Source: Synchiropus splendidus (lineage: Eukaryota; Chordata; Actinopteri; Syngnathiformes; Callionymidae). From it: 64,000 bases of DNA. Under the pieces are notes generated by a model that saw only the letters and a program-made list of their open reading frames with translations, did no database searches and was not told the origin of the DNA. The stretch lies in assembly GCF_027744825.2 (NCBI RefSeq), contig NC_071345.1, positions 9,197,501-9,261,500 on the forward strand. The letters are read 5' to 3'. How positions within the stretch are numbered: the stretch's first letter is position 1; each line of letters starts with the position of its first letter. Of this stretch, positions 13,401 to 24,530 are shown in pieces. A program made the translations under genes and the position numbers.

Positions 13401-13690
13401 TCGGACCTGAACCACACACAGCCTTCGCGACCTTGAGCATGTGATGCCGACCGACAACAGTCTGGTGGTCAACAAATTTAGCCACGGACTGGAGCACTGT
13501 CAGGAGGACACAAAAAGTATTCACTGAAACAGAGCATTGCTATTAGCTTCTTCAAAGGCAAATTAGATTCCATACCGCAGCAGGGTCGACACAAACTTGA
13601 GCGGTGTTCAACAAGTGGCGTTCAGACGCTGCCATAATGTTAGTGACGCTCTAGATGAGCAGTGGGAAAGTATTGATGCACTCAAATATC
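10480..13690. other. prdm1 upstream region, left part
   Basis: Single-copy-looking mixed sequence with several 100-130 codon open frames on both strands, none with recognisable protein features or splice support. One CTCF-like motif lies at 12083-12097. It is likely regulatory or neutral spacer. Confidence 0.5.
12083..12097 (+). promoter_or_regulatory. CTCF-like motif upstream of prdm1
   Basis: TCAGCAGGTGGCAGT matches 14 of 15 consensus positions (first base differs). Same orientation as the motif at 32239. Confidence 0.35.
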
Positions 13691-13696
13691 GCAATA

Positions 13697-14406
13697 CAAC
13701 GAACCCTCATTTATCACAGGGTTACGTTCCAAAAAGAACCCGTGATAGGCGAAATCCGTGAAACAGTCAGCTTTATTTTTTACAGTTATTATACAATACT
13801 GAACTACATATACAACGAAACCAAAGACCAAAACAGGTTTTGATTTTTTAGCTTTTGTGCTTTCGTTTTTTAGCTTTTGTGCGGATAACGTATCCAGCGG
13901 AGTGTTCTTTTTCCTGCAGTCGTTGATCCACAAAGCTAAAGCAGACGCCATCCTTACAATGGCCTTGTTGCAGACAGTTACAACCCTTTTTGCATCCTTG
14001 TTAAAACTGTTATTTTCCTCCTTCTTTATGGAAAAACCGAAAATTCATTTAGTCCGTAACGGCGCTCAACAATCTTCCTTCAGCATGTCCAGAAGTGTAA
14101 CTTCTTCTGCGATATTTAGCATCTTTCTCTTCCTTTTGGGCGCGTCCTCAGGTGCCTTCGCCGGTGCAGAACGTTTCGTTGACATTGTGGGTTTTATCGT
14201 GGGGTAAAATTGCAAACGTAAATTTGGCAAGCTGTACAGAGACGAGGCGCGGAGACTGTTCACGTTGGTTAGTCCCTTAGCCAATCAGGATGCAGAACAC
14301 AATGCACTAAAAAAACTATAAAAAAAATTAAAAAAACTGCACAAAAAAAAATCTGTGAAACAGCAAAGCCGGGAAAGGTGAACCGTGTTTTAGCAAGGGT
14401 TCACTG
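13697..14406 (-). mobile_element. TcMar-Tigger (pogo-type) DNA transposon relic
   Basis: Imperfect terminal inverted repeats are visible. The left end starts CAACGAACCCTC at 13697; the right end, read on the minus strand, starts CAGTGAACCCTTGC. A TA dinucleotide flanks each end (13695-13696 and 14407-14408), as expected for the TA target duplication of Tc1/mariner elements. Internally a minus-strand frame reads like a Tigger transposase N-terminus. About 710 bp remain of what is normally more than 2 kb, so this is an internally deleted copy. Confidence 0.85.
13860..14185 (-). pseudogene. Tigger-type transposase N-terminal fragment, broken
   Basis: From an ATG at 14185 the minus strand reads MSTKRSAPAKAPEDAPKRKR and then a LLDMLKE motif, the start of the CENP-B-like helix-turn-helix domain of pogo/Tigger transposases. 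A stop codon at 14068-14066 breaks it. A second stretch (13951 to about 13860: MASALALWINDCRKKNTPLD) resembles the next part of the DNA-binding region. The catalytic DDE domain is absent, so the copy cannot move itself. Confidence 0.75.
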
Positions 14407-14409
14407 TAC

Positions 14410-16130
14410 ATGATGCCCCAATACTGTATGAATATTTGACGTCCACTATACATATATTTAGGAAATAAATACTATTTTTTTAGTATATTGAAGCTTCTGA
14501 CCACTGGTTGGCAGCGAGTAGTTTGTCAGCCCCCTTCAGCTGCTTGTAATAGATAGCGAGATCTCTGTTTTAGCCTGGGTTGAAACGTTAGCATCAGCTG
14601 ACCAATACGATGGTTCAGTCTGGGAGAAGATGGCATTCAAAGGGCAGCACATCTGTCTGTAAATCAAATAGCATTGAACACAATAAACCGACGAACCCAG
14701 TGCACCAATGTAGCTTATAGCTAACGGGTAATGTCGATTGTTTGGAACCATTTGCTTGAGATTTCTTTCCCTTCCTTTTCTTGTATACGTCATATTTAGC
14801 AATGCATGATATCGTCCCTCCTGTATCAGGATTGGTGTCGTATCGCCTGATTCCTGCCAATACACAACCCCGCCCCAGGTGCTCAGAGTGATATTCAGGG
14901 GTGACGCTGCTACAAACACGTTTTAAACAAGCAAATGAGTTTGTACTTTTACGTCCGACTCATACCGAGGATCCAGATGCAGGCAACAAAATCCCGTGGA
15001 AAAACCCAACCCCGGTTTTGAGCCCCGAACTTGTCTTGAACTTGGCAGGACGCACACGTTGGGTCGCCTCTAAAGGTCTCTCATGAATAACATGACAAGT
15101 CATCTCTTCCCCTGTGATCACTGGACCGGCACAAGCTCTAGAAACTAGAAAAAAAAGTTGTTTTCGCGTCTTTACTGTAAACCCCAGAAGACAGTTTTTA
15201 GCTGTCCATTCCTGGAAGGAGAGCTGCTTGTGTTTTTGGCTAAAGATGCCTTTGGGCTCTATGCTAATTGTCTAGGTAGCAGTAGCCCTGTAATTTCCAC
15301 CCATGACTCTGTACCTGCCTTGGGTCATTTCTCGCATCGAGACTAAAGCCGATCGTGGCCTCACCGTCACCTCCCCCGTGACGAGAACAATGATCTCAAC
15401 GGAGGACGCTCGGTTTATAGCCCATTACAGCTGAAAATGTTTAACACAGCCTCACCTCCGCCTTTGTTTTGGCCTTTACGGCCGACTCGGGGAGGAATAT
15501 TTCACATTCTATCACAACGATCTTCTTCACAGCCTCCTAATCTCATCAATGTCACTCTCGCTTTTTCCCAGCCGTCGCCCTGTCAGCCGCAGGACTTCCT
15601 GACAGGCGCGCTGCTCCCAGCTCCCACCTCAGGAACACGTCGAGCGACACCTCCACCCTGTCATATCTTTATTCATAACAGGACAGCAACATCAGAGGTT
15701 GGTTTTACCTTCTTTCAGGTGCTGAAGCCACCACCCACCGACCATCTTTCCTCCTCTCCCCGCTGGTGCATGATCTCCTGTTGACAGGCCGAGGGTTATT
15801 ATCATAGTTTCAGGGCCCAGAGGAATGCTACTGCACATCTCTGCAGATGTCTGGTGGAATACTGACAAGCCACCCACTGAGATAAAGACAAAAACACTGT
15901 ACTTGTGCTGGACAGCGGTGGATATGTCAGTCAGCTAATAGACACAACAAAAACCGTCGCCAGCTCAACTGGTCGAGTCTCTTCTGTGTTGTTGAAATCA
16001 GTTATGAGCCACTCTGTTGACATTTATGAGTCTGGTGTGATGCCAGTAGAGAGCTGGATTCCTTCTTTATTTTTGGTTTCATCTCTCGTGCTACCCAAAG
16101 TGCTGTCACTTGTCTGAGGATTTACTTCAC
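14410..16130. other. Intergenic, mixed composition, no gene seen
   Basis: Contains a 127-codon minus-strand open frame (14919-14536) and a 115-codon plus-strand frame (15437-15784). Neither shows family motifs or splice signals, and they are judged to be chance. The first part may be more transposon debris next to the Tigger relic. Confidence 0.45.
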
Positions 16131-18720
16131 AACCAAGTTGTAATTTGTAGTAAGAAGTTCAATATAAATAGTGATTCAACTTTCAGACGGCAAAACAAGA
16201 CATTGATAGCAGGAGTGAAACACAAACACTGACTCTGAACGTGACCATGACTGAGATACATTTATGGACATAAAGCAAACTGAGATTAAAAATAAATAAA
16301 TATAATATTTCACAGTAAAATAACTAAAACTCCAGACATTTAGGAAGCATAGCAACCAGTGTAGTACATGGTTATTTGTTAGTAAAAAAAAAAAGATAAT
16401 AATAAGAATGTGTACATTAGAATTTAAATTGCATTAACTTTAATTAGAAATAAAATTGTCAATGAAAAAGAATAATATCAAAGGTAATATAATGTGCACC
16501 CAAGGAAATAATGTTAATGATGAAAAAACAGACAATGAAACAACAAAAAGTTAAGTAAATAGATAAAATAAAATAATTGAATAAGAGAAATTGAGGTAAA
16601 AGTTGTAGAAATATTTTTTGAAATTGTTAAAATGATAAAGAAAAACATTAAAAAATGAGGAATGTTAGGTAAAAAAATCACAGAGTAAAACCTCAAGTAA
16701 AAAAAAAAACGAGATGAATAAAAATTTGTGATTTTTCTGTTTTAAAAAATTAGGTAGTTTGTGAGGAAAAGAGAAAAAAAATATTCAAAATGAAAAGTGC
16801 AACTTAAACGACAACATTGTTATAAATATAGTAGTACATACAGTAGAATGAATACACAAATGTGGCACATGAAGAAAAGCCACTCAGTATTTTTTAATGA
16901 ACTGAACGTCATAGAATAACTCAGCTGAAGTAATCACAGGGGGGAAAAAATAGAATTTCAAAGCCGTTCAGAAGAGCATGACTCGCCATGACGACATGAG
17001 TGATATATGCAAATGACAAAGTTTACAATTTTGAAACCAGAAAGCGCCTCAGCGTTGGTGCCTGAGTGGCGAAGCGGAATTCTTCACCTACCTGCCAATT
17101 TTCATGTTTTGACACATCAGTCTGCGTTTCACTCGAGTCTCTGCTTCCTGGCCTCCTTATCAGCAGCGACAGGTTTGGGTTTCCGTGGCGATGCGTCACC
17201 CGCGCTCTTTCCTTACCCTCGAATTTCAAATCTGACACACACATTCTGTTTGATCATCAATTTATCGGAGGATGTGTGAAAGAGTTGGTGGAGCTCACTG
17301 TCGAATTTAGTGTGATTTGACATTCGCTTTCATGCGCAACTTCACCAGGTTGTTCCGTATTACACAACCTGTTTTTATGCTACTCAGCATTAATGCATTC
17401 AGGGCACCACTTCCATTTCACTGTGTGGTGGATTCATCATAAAAAAGAAATATACGTCTCAGTCAAAATTTGTTACATTAAAAAAAAAAAAATCTGATTT
17501 ATGGAAAATCTAAAAGAAAAACATTTATATTATTGTGATCGTGAAGCATGAATATATATTATATTAATTTTGACATCTGCACTCAATAAGAGACGTCTTG
17601 TTTCGTTGCCTGGTCCGTTCTTCATCCAAAAGTTTCCGAATATTTCTAAACTGTTTATACATAAATTTAGAATTTAAATATTTATTTTTGCCTCTTGCTA
17701 CAATTTTTGGTTTTAAAAAAAAAGTATAAATAAATGAACAGAAAGTAACTACGAAACTAATAGTCATAAAAATGTGGGTGGGTGGGAGTAGGAAGTGTGG
17801 CCCCCCAGGAGCCACACCTGACCGTATGAAAAGACTCCTGCATTGTTTCGTCTTCCTCCTGATTCCCCAGCAATAGTGACCCATGGCAGGCCACGTCATT
17901 CAGGAAGGACACGCAGCACAGTCTCTTTCTCATGTCCTGCAGGGAATCGCTCCCCGGACAACCACTCACGTCTGTCGCACCAAAACAAGATTCTCAGTTT
18001 CCTGTTTCCCAACTCTTTCATATCTGCTCTTCTTCTAACCTCATTGTGATTAACCAGCTGGCAGAGTGACTCAGATCTGCTTGGCTTGACCACTGATGTG
18101 CTCTTGAGCAAGACACTGAATGAGACAAAGTGCTGCGTGCTTCTGTTCAGGAGGAACTACTCTCCGTGAATTGAAGAAAATTAAATATAAAATTATATAT
18201 ATATATTAATGTGGAAATGTATTGTCATTTAATATTTCAATTGACAACAATGAACATTTACTGATTCACGAAAATATATGAAATTTCTATCAGCACAGCA
18301 TTGCAAAAAAATGAAGAAAAAGGCAGAAAAAAGTGTCAAATATAATTTAAAATAAAGTCACATCAAAGTCATCGACTCAAAATAAAATTAAAGATTGATG
18401 CGCATTTTGAAATTATTATTTGATTGACAATAAGAAATATATTTTTTGTGTTATTTATCTGCTATCCGCAAAATAACATTAAAATTAAACATTTTCTTGT
18501 GTTGTAGCTTATACAAGCAATAATTTGAAACAATAAATTTATAGAAAAAGACAATCTATAATTTCCTGTTTATTTATCTAAAAACAATGTTAAATCAGCC
18601 TGAATAAACCAAATATACATGAAATATATATATATAAAATAGAAAAAGACAAGACTGTGGGAGTAGTAAAGGCCATCTGGTCCAATCCAGTCTAATAAAT
18701 GGAAGAACAGGTTATCTTAA
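16130..18720. other. AT-rich desert with three blocks
   Basis: Blocks at about 16130-16960, 17430-17760 and 18170-18660 are A/T-rich, with many A runs and ATAA repeats, and are probably decayed repeats. Between them lies more balanced sequence without recognisable exons. Confidence 0.6.
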
Positions 18721-19600
18721 CATCTTTAGCACGATAAACAGCGTGCTGAAATGATGTCGCGAAAATGGCTCCCATCCCAAGACCATCCCTTGACTCCTCT
18801 CTTCCCCATGTTTATAAATCTGCTGGGATTTATTGCCTCATTTTTGCGAGTCATTTCCCCTCCATCATGCTATTTTGGGCCACTTGTTTTCACAGGCCTC
18901 CACAGTCTCCAGACCAGTTTACAGATTGACAAACACGTCGGGGAGTTTTTGTTTGTAATTGTGGTGTGTAAGATAAATAAGTACAGCGTGCAAATGTCCG
19001 CGGCATTCATGAGTGTGAATGGACCCGTGTCACGCAGCGCGGTGATTTCCTTTGTTGAGCAAGAGCACAATGCAAGCGCGAGTCTGCGTGATTCACTTTT
19101 GAGTCGTCTGCCAAGGAATGGCGTCCATTATGGAAGAGCTGGGTGACAACATCGGTGACATCACCAGGTGCCACTGTGTCTGTCTGCACGTCTCAGTATG
19201 TGTTTGACACTTTTACACGCACACACACACACACACACACTCTCTCTCAGGACCAGTCAGACGGCACTGTCCTCCACCTGTCTCCAGTCTTACCTGCCCT
19301 AGTCATTAGCAGGGTCCCGGAGCCCCACTGTAAGTGCACATGTCAACAGGCAAATTACAGGGCACGTCCACACACACATATTTGTTTTGCTTTTAAAAGG
19401 CTAATATCCGTCTGCACGCAAGCGTTACATTCATTTTCAACCCCCCCACCTTCTTTTGTTTTCCTGGGCAGGAAACGTAGGTGACATTCAAAGACCTTCA
19501 GAGAGGAGGGTGACAGACACGGGGTGGCTGTGTTTGTGCGAGTAATGACAAGGACAAACTAATGTTTTTTTCGAGGGGGATTTTCTGAGTGGACTTTGAG
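18720..19600. other. Balanced-composition intergenic segment
   Basis: Non-repetitive sequence between AT-rich desert and the duplicated element, interrupted by a (CA)n microsatellite at 19216-19248. No exon is seen. It is a possible regulatory segment but has no specific support. Confidence 0.35.
19216..19248. repeat. (CA)n microsatellite
   Basis: CA run followed by CTCTCTCTC. Confidence 0.9.
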
Positions 19601-19616
19601 AGTGATTTCTAACTGT

Positions 19617-19800
19617 GAGTCAAAGTGTGATTAGGCGGCTGAGCGCTGTAACTGTGACTCGCTCTGCTCCGACTAATCAGGAGCAGAAAGTCTCCGTGGC
19701 GTCGCTGCCTGGAAATGGCTCTGCTGATGTCGCAAGGAGGACCGTAAATAATGCAATGAAATTAGTGCTGCTGTGAGACAGCGAGGAGGTTTCTGTCTAA
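19617..19800 (+). repeat. Duplicated non-coding element, copy 1
   Basis: Shares with 21721-21885 an ordered set of matches: GAGTCAAAGTGT, then a 40 bp block with about 35 identities around TCCGACTAAT and AGCAGAAAGTCTCC, then a weaker GACAGCGAGGAGGT-like block. Gaps between the blocks differ slightly. It does not resemble a known fish transposon. Confidence 0.6.
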
Positions 19801-20172
19801 AAGGCGGGGGTGGGGTGGGAGGGGGTCCTGGGTCGCCTCGGTCTGGAGATGTTGCCATCGGCGGTCGCAAGGTTCAGGCTGCCTGGTCTTTATGTTTGTT
19901 GAGTCTTGAACGGAGAAGAAGAGTTGAAACACAGTGTTGTTAGAGGCTAATGTTAGCATGAAGCTGATCTGTGGTTAGTGTCACTCCACCCATCTGTTTT
20001 ATTTTCAGATTCATTGTTGACATGTATAATCTAAGAATTTTGTTGGACCTGATTTCTAATTTCTACTCATGGGCCACTGAAAACGACGTGACAGACCGCA
20101 TTTGGCCCCGGGCCTCGATTTTGACTTGCTTGCGTGTGCACACATCTGTCCACCAGTTCTGTATCTTCAAGA

Positions 20173-20460
20173 CAACTTTAAGGCCCATTTATGCTCAACG
20201 TTACGTACGGATACGGATACGGACGGGGCCTTCTGTACTCCGTATTTCTGCACAAGCATACAGATATGGACCAAACGGCGCAGTACCACCGGAAACCATG
20301 GGGGGCAGTGTTGCTGTTACTACCCGATACGTCGCTCTAATGAGACAGGAAGATGACATAGCAATGGCGGAAATTCTCCATACTCCAGTCGCAGTATATT
20401 TAAGGGCCTCACCGACAACCGCCTCCCACAACGCTGCCTCCGTTTCATCTTTCGTGCAAG
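20173..20460. mobile_element. Possible PIF/Harbinger-like non-autonomous element fragment
   Basis: Starts AAGGCCCATTTATGCTC and continues into ACGTACGGATACGGATACGG. This recalls the ends of Harbinger-type MITEs in fish, by memory of motif only. A matching right end was not found, so the boundaries and family are uncertain. Confidence 0.3.
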
Positions 20461-21017
20461 AGGTATGTTATCGATACTTCTGCCACAGTCGCCATGTTTG
20501 TTGTTGTCATGAACTTTTGACTCTGGGTGGTTATATGGGGAACAGCAATACCAACGTAAAGAAAGAGTGGAATCATGCATCGGTGACGGAAACATTGAAT
20601 AGAACAGGGCAGAATTTCATACGTAAAGGAAGCAGTCATGAGCTTGTAGACACCTCTAGTTCTTGCTCTGATCTCATTCAGGTCAGACCTCATCCAGAGG
20701 ACTCGACTGCTCTCGCTCCCAGTTTGAACTTAAAAGGTCAGAGCCCTTAAAGACTACGTCTTCATTCCAGATGTGGGCTCATCTTGACGCACCACTGCCT
20801 TTCAAGTGCGCCTGACTGCTGTGCATCTCCACACTCGCTGTAGCTTCTGGGGCCGACCTCATGAGGTTTCCTGTGGCAGCATCCCCAACCTCGCATCTAC
20901 GTCAGCTGGGCAACGCATAACCCACAGAGCGGAGCTGTCTGCCGCTCAAGTTCAAAGGCTTGAGGGTGGAACAAACAGCATCTGCAGTGTCAGACCTCTG
21001 GGGAATCAACCATTCAG

Positions 21018-21087
21018 AGCAAGCACTTTCCTAGTTGGTGGGACCCCACTGACCATGGCAGTTTATTCTATTCTGATTCTGATTCTG
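21018..21087 (-). repeat. L2-like LINE 3' tail, copy A
   Basis: Minus-strand copy of a short repeat: (TCAGAA)n, TTTATTGCCATGGTCAGTGG, CCCACCAACTAGGAAAGTGC. Related copies lie at 22873 and 26684. The ATTCTG-type microsatellite end is typical of fish L2/Maui LINE tails. Confidence 0.6.
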
Positions 21088-21720
21088 AGTTGGTCGACGC
21101 GGTCGCTAGAATTCGCCACCCATGGACAGCAACATCCGTTTATCTGTAGATAAAGGGCTCTGACCTGCCATGTTGGCGCTCCTCTAATTTAAGACCTGCT
21201 CCTTCACTAGCTTTTTCTGAGGCAGCTAGAGAGGCGGAGGGAAGTCGCCTCAGCCGCCAGCAACCAACAATCCCTCGGGTGCAAGCACACAACAGGTAGC
21301 GCTTGGCATGATGTTACTCAGGAACTTCAGGATTAAGAGTTGCGATTGATATCAGCTACTACTACTTCAGCTACTGTCCCAGGTACCCGGGGTGTGAAGC
21401 TAACATCGCTGAGTCGTAGCGCCTCAAAATAGCTCCCCTCTTTCCCATAGAGCTCTCAGCCTGCCGTCCACTCTGATGAGTCACAACTTATCCTCTCAGT
21501 ACGTCCGGCTCTTTTTATATTCCAGAGCCGAGCGTTTCATCCAGCGAGAGGTCACATGATAACACACCACCGGGATGAACATTTGAACAGAACCGGCAAA
21601 CGAGAATTACAGTCGGGGCGCAACAGAGATGAGGAGCTGCTGGCGACAGCGCCAGCTTCCACCTTATCCACCACTCTCACAGTGAGCTTGACTGTAAAGT
21701 CGCCCGCTCCTGTGGTCTGC

Positions 21721-21885
21721 GTGAGTCAAAGTGTAATTCGATTGCAGCCTACTCAGTCGCTCTGGTCCGACTAATAAGCAGCAGAAAGTCTCCTACGTGT
21801 CTGGAAACCTCTCCTGTCTGGTAATGTGACAAACAAGAGGTGGAAATGAGATCGAAGTGCACTGACAAGTTTGACGAGGAGGTAA
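21721..21885 (+). repeat. Duplicated non-coding element, copy 2
   Basis: Same orientation as 19617-19800, 2.1 kb to its right. The best block lies at about 21757-21797. It could be a local duplication of a regulatory element between the divergent genes prdm1 and prep, or two members of a repeat family I do not recognise. Confidence 0.6.
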
Positions 21886-21889
21886 AACA

Positions 21890-23495
21890 CATGATATAAA
21901 CCGCGGCGACGCTGACAGATACCGATCTGTTTTGTTCCGACAGTGATATCAGACTTGTGTCTGAGACCGTGCCAGCGCCCTAATGCAAGTGTAAATACAC
22001 CCAAGTGCCGGCGCCACACCTGAAGCCTTTTTTTTTTTATCCTTTTATGTGCGGCTCTTTCACCAGGTCGCCTCTGACTAAGTCGAGTGCTCACTTGTGA
22101 CTTTACATCACAGCGGGCAGCACACAAACGTCCCGCCTCCGCCTCGACCGGCGCAAGTCCTCATGACAACGTGCCGAGTTAAGGCGCGTCGCTGTCATCC
22201 TGAAACAGAAAGAAGTCCCCAGAAAGTCCTGCTGTGAATCATGAAGGACTTTATTGTTTGATTTCCAGCTGAGGAAGTCGACGAAGAAGTTAATCATTGT
22301 TGACGGCGATGACTCAGGTTTAAAGCCATCAGTGAGAGAGAGAGACATAGTAGAGTCATGTTTCCTTCTCTGGGTTGGTGAGTTTTAGAAATTGCTGTGG
22401 GGTTTCGCCCTCTGCTTGAGCACTCCGGTTTGCTCCCATATAAACAGCCCTATCATGCTAGGGTGCGATGGACTGGCTTCCTGTCCAGGGTGTCCCGCTA
22501 GCAAGCAGTTTACTTGCGCCGTTTAGGTGGGTACAGGTTGAATTGGTAAACCCTGGCTGAGGCGTGTTCCCTGCCTGAAAAAAGTACTCTTTTCTTCCTT
22601 TTCAAATTCTTAGAAAACAAAAGTGACTTTCTCTTCCCCATCTGTTCCATACATTCAGCACTTTAGTGCAGCTTGACACAACGTTGCTGTCGGTCAGATG
22701 TTACTATAATGTCATGAACCTTGGTTCCTCAATGGATCACTGAGCCTTCTACCTCCGGGGTGCTAGGATTTATCGGTCGGACATTGATGGACGACTTGAC
22801 CTTGATCGTGTTAAGCGCTTGACCAGCCGCTCTTCCAGCCACATCAACGCCAGCATCTAGGTTTGAGGTTCTATCAGAACCAGAATCAGATTTATTGCCA
22901 TGGTCAGTGGAGAGCCCGCCAACTAGGAAAGTGCTTTGGAATCAAGTGCTGACAACAAAATAAAAGTCCATGTCCAGGGTGAGAAGGATCGGCTCTGATC
23001 TGACCTGCACGTCTCTGGGTCTTGGAGACCAACAGGTCCTGAAGAGGTGGCAGGCTGCAACCCATCACCTTCTAAGCAGATTCACTCCAATTTGGTCTTT
23101 ACGTGGTCATGTTTCAGATTCACTCAAAGTGCACTGATGGAGTAAACGCAGGGTCCGGTCTATTCTTGGCCCAAGTCTGTCTCTATTATCCAAAACACTT
23201 GGCCTCCTGATCCTGGTCTACCATCTTGACCATATTCTTTTATAGGGTGTCCACCCCCATCTGAAGCTGGCGGAGCTGTTTTCGTCCCAGAATTTTGGGC
23301 CGATGAAACGTGACTCGCCATATTTGACCAGCAAAGGAACATGGCGTCTATGAGGGGACCGTGAGGAAGGCTTGAGATGATGAACCTTTTTTTTAAATCA
23401 CATTCACAAGGTGCCTAAAAGCAAGGCGCTCGAGGGCCCCTGCCTTTCTAGCCAAACCTTCTTTTCTCTTATCACATGTCCCAGGATGTTTATTT
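21890..23495. other. Intergenic, repeat-bearing, no gene
   Basis: Mixed sequence holding LINE tail copy B and, at about 22430-22570, a block with TGGACTGGCTTCCTGTCCAG that recalls fish L2 sequence. Open frames are short. No exon is seen. Confidence 0.45.
22873..22965 (+). repeat. L2-like LINE 3' tail, copy B
   Basis: Reads ATCAGAACCAGAATCAGATT, then TTGCCATGGTCAGTGGAGAG, then AACTAGGAAAGTGCTTTGGA and an AAATAAAA-rich end. Same family as the copies at 21018 and 26684. Confidence 0.6.
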
Positions 23496-23499
23496 CACG

Positions 23500-24010
23500 G
23501 TAGCAGTCCACACACTATGAAGTTGGCTCGTCTCTGCCACGGCCCCCCGGGTTCTCAGGCAGCGTCTTGGGAAAATAAATGGCAGCGCACAGATGATGCC
23601 CAGCACATTCGGCGCCTCCTATAATTTGTGCGCCAATCACATGTGTCCGTCTGTGTTTGCTGTAATTTCCCTGAATAACATCCTGTTGTCTGAGGACATC
23701 TGAGGGGTCTGACTGACCCCGGACCACATCACACGCCCGGGACAGGACAGAGCAGAGACTGTGATCCCGGCGCTGGCTAATGATAGCCGACCGGTGGAGC
23801 GAGGCAGGAAGCTGTCGCCTGTGATCTCTGTATTTAGAGGCAGCCGTATTATTGCCTGGCTATTGTTTTGTCGCTTCAGGATCCCCCCGGACCACTGTTA
23901 TTAGACCCTGGCAGCCGCACAGCAGGTTTTTAGCTCCAGCCCCGATGCAGATGCCCAGGATGAGACTTGAGCTGCCAAGGAAATGACAGTCTGGGCAGCT
24001 CGGTCGCAGC
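23500..24010. promoter_or_regulatory. Candidate enhancer-like island upstream of prdm1/prep
   Basis: Balanced, non-repetitive sequence with interspersed short AT motifs (CTATAATTTG, GTTATTAGACC, CTATTGTTTTG), directly left of an AT-rich desert. This is how conserved non-coding elements often look. Conservation could not be tested, so the call rests on composition only. Confidence 0.3.
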
Positions 24011-24082
24011 ACTCATGCGAGTATGGATCACCTCTAACAGTCATTTCACACAGTGAGATGCTGGAACTGTTCAAATGACCGT

Positions 24083-24117
24083 GGCAATAAATTTGAATCT
24101 GATTCTGATTCTGAAAT
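24083..24117 (-). repeat. L2-like LINE 3' tail, terminal stub
   Basis: Only the CAATAAATTTGAATCTGATT and CTGATTCTGA end of the family remains, next to AT-rich sequence. Confidence 0.5.
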
Positions 24118-24530
24118 AAACCTATACATTATTAGTAACCACTAAAGAACATTTATTAAAAAAAAATCAAAATATGATTCAACTCTACATGGTTCAAACA
24201 ATAATAAAAAATATATATATATTATTATACAATGTATAATGTTTATCTTCCAAGAGCAGCCAATGAAATTGCAATTTTGTGAAATGAATAAATGAGATAA
24301 TAAGACTGTTGTGTCAATGAAATAATGTATTATGATTATGAAAATATTTAAATAATGTAAAGACAATTATGAAGTAAAGGTTAAAGAGAATATCTCATTT
24401 ATAAAAGGTGACATTATTGACATGGATGAAGATGAAAACAAAGCGGCATCTGTGCCAAAATTATTACTCTAAAGACTGATATGTGTTTCAAAATAATATA
24501 TAAGTTATGAATGTAAATTCATCTGGATCT
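24118..24530. other. AT-rich low-complexity block
   Basis: A/T-rich, with many ATAA and ATTA strings. No gene. Confidence 0.7.

Noticed and set aside
14536..14919. 127-codon minus-strand frame next to the Tigger relic
   Set aside because: Not a transposase or any family I recognise; lies outside the element's TA borders.
17060..17110. tRNA-like GCCTGAGTGGCGAAGCGG string
   Set aside because: The D-arm-like start lacks a matching anticodon arm, T arm (GGTTCRA) and acceptor stem.
19971..20750. 259-codon plus-strand open frame
   Set aside because: It runs through a possible Harbinger-like fragment and single-copy spacer, has no recognisable protein motif, and changes character along its length.
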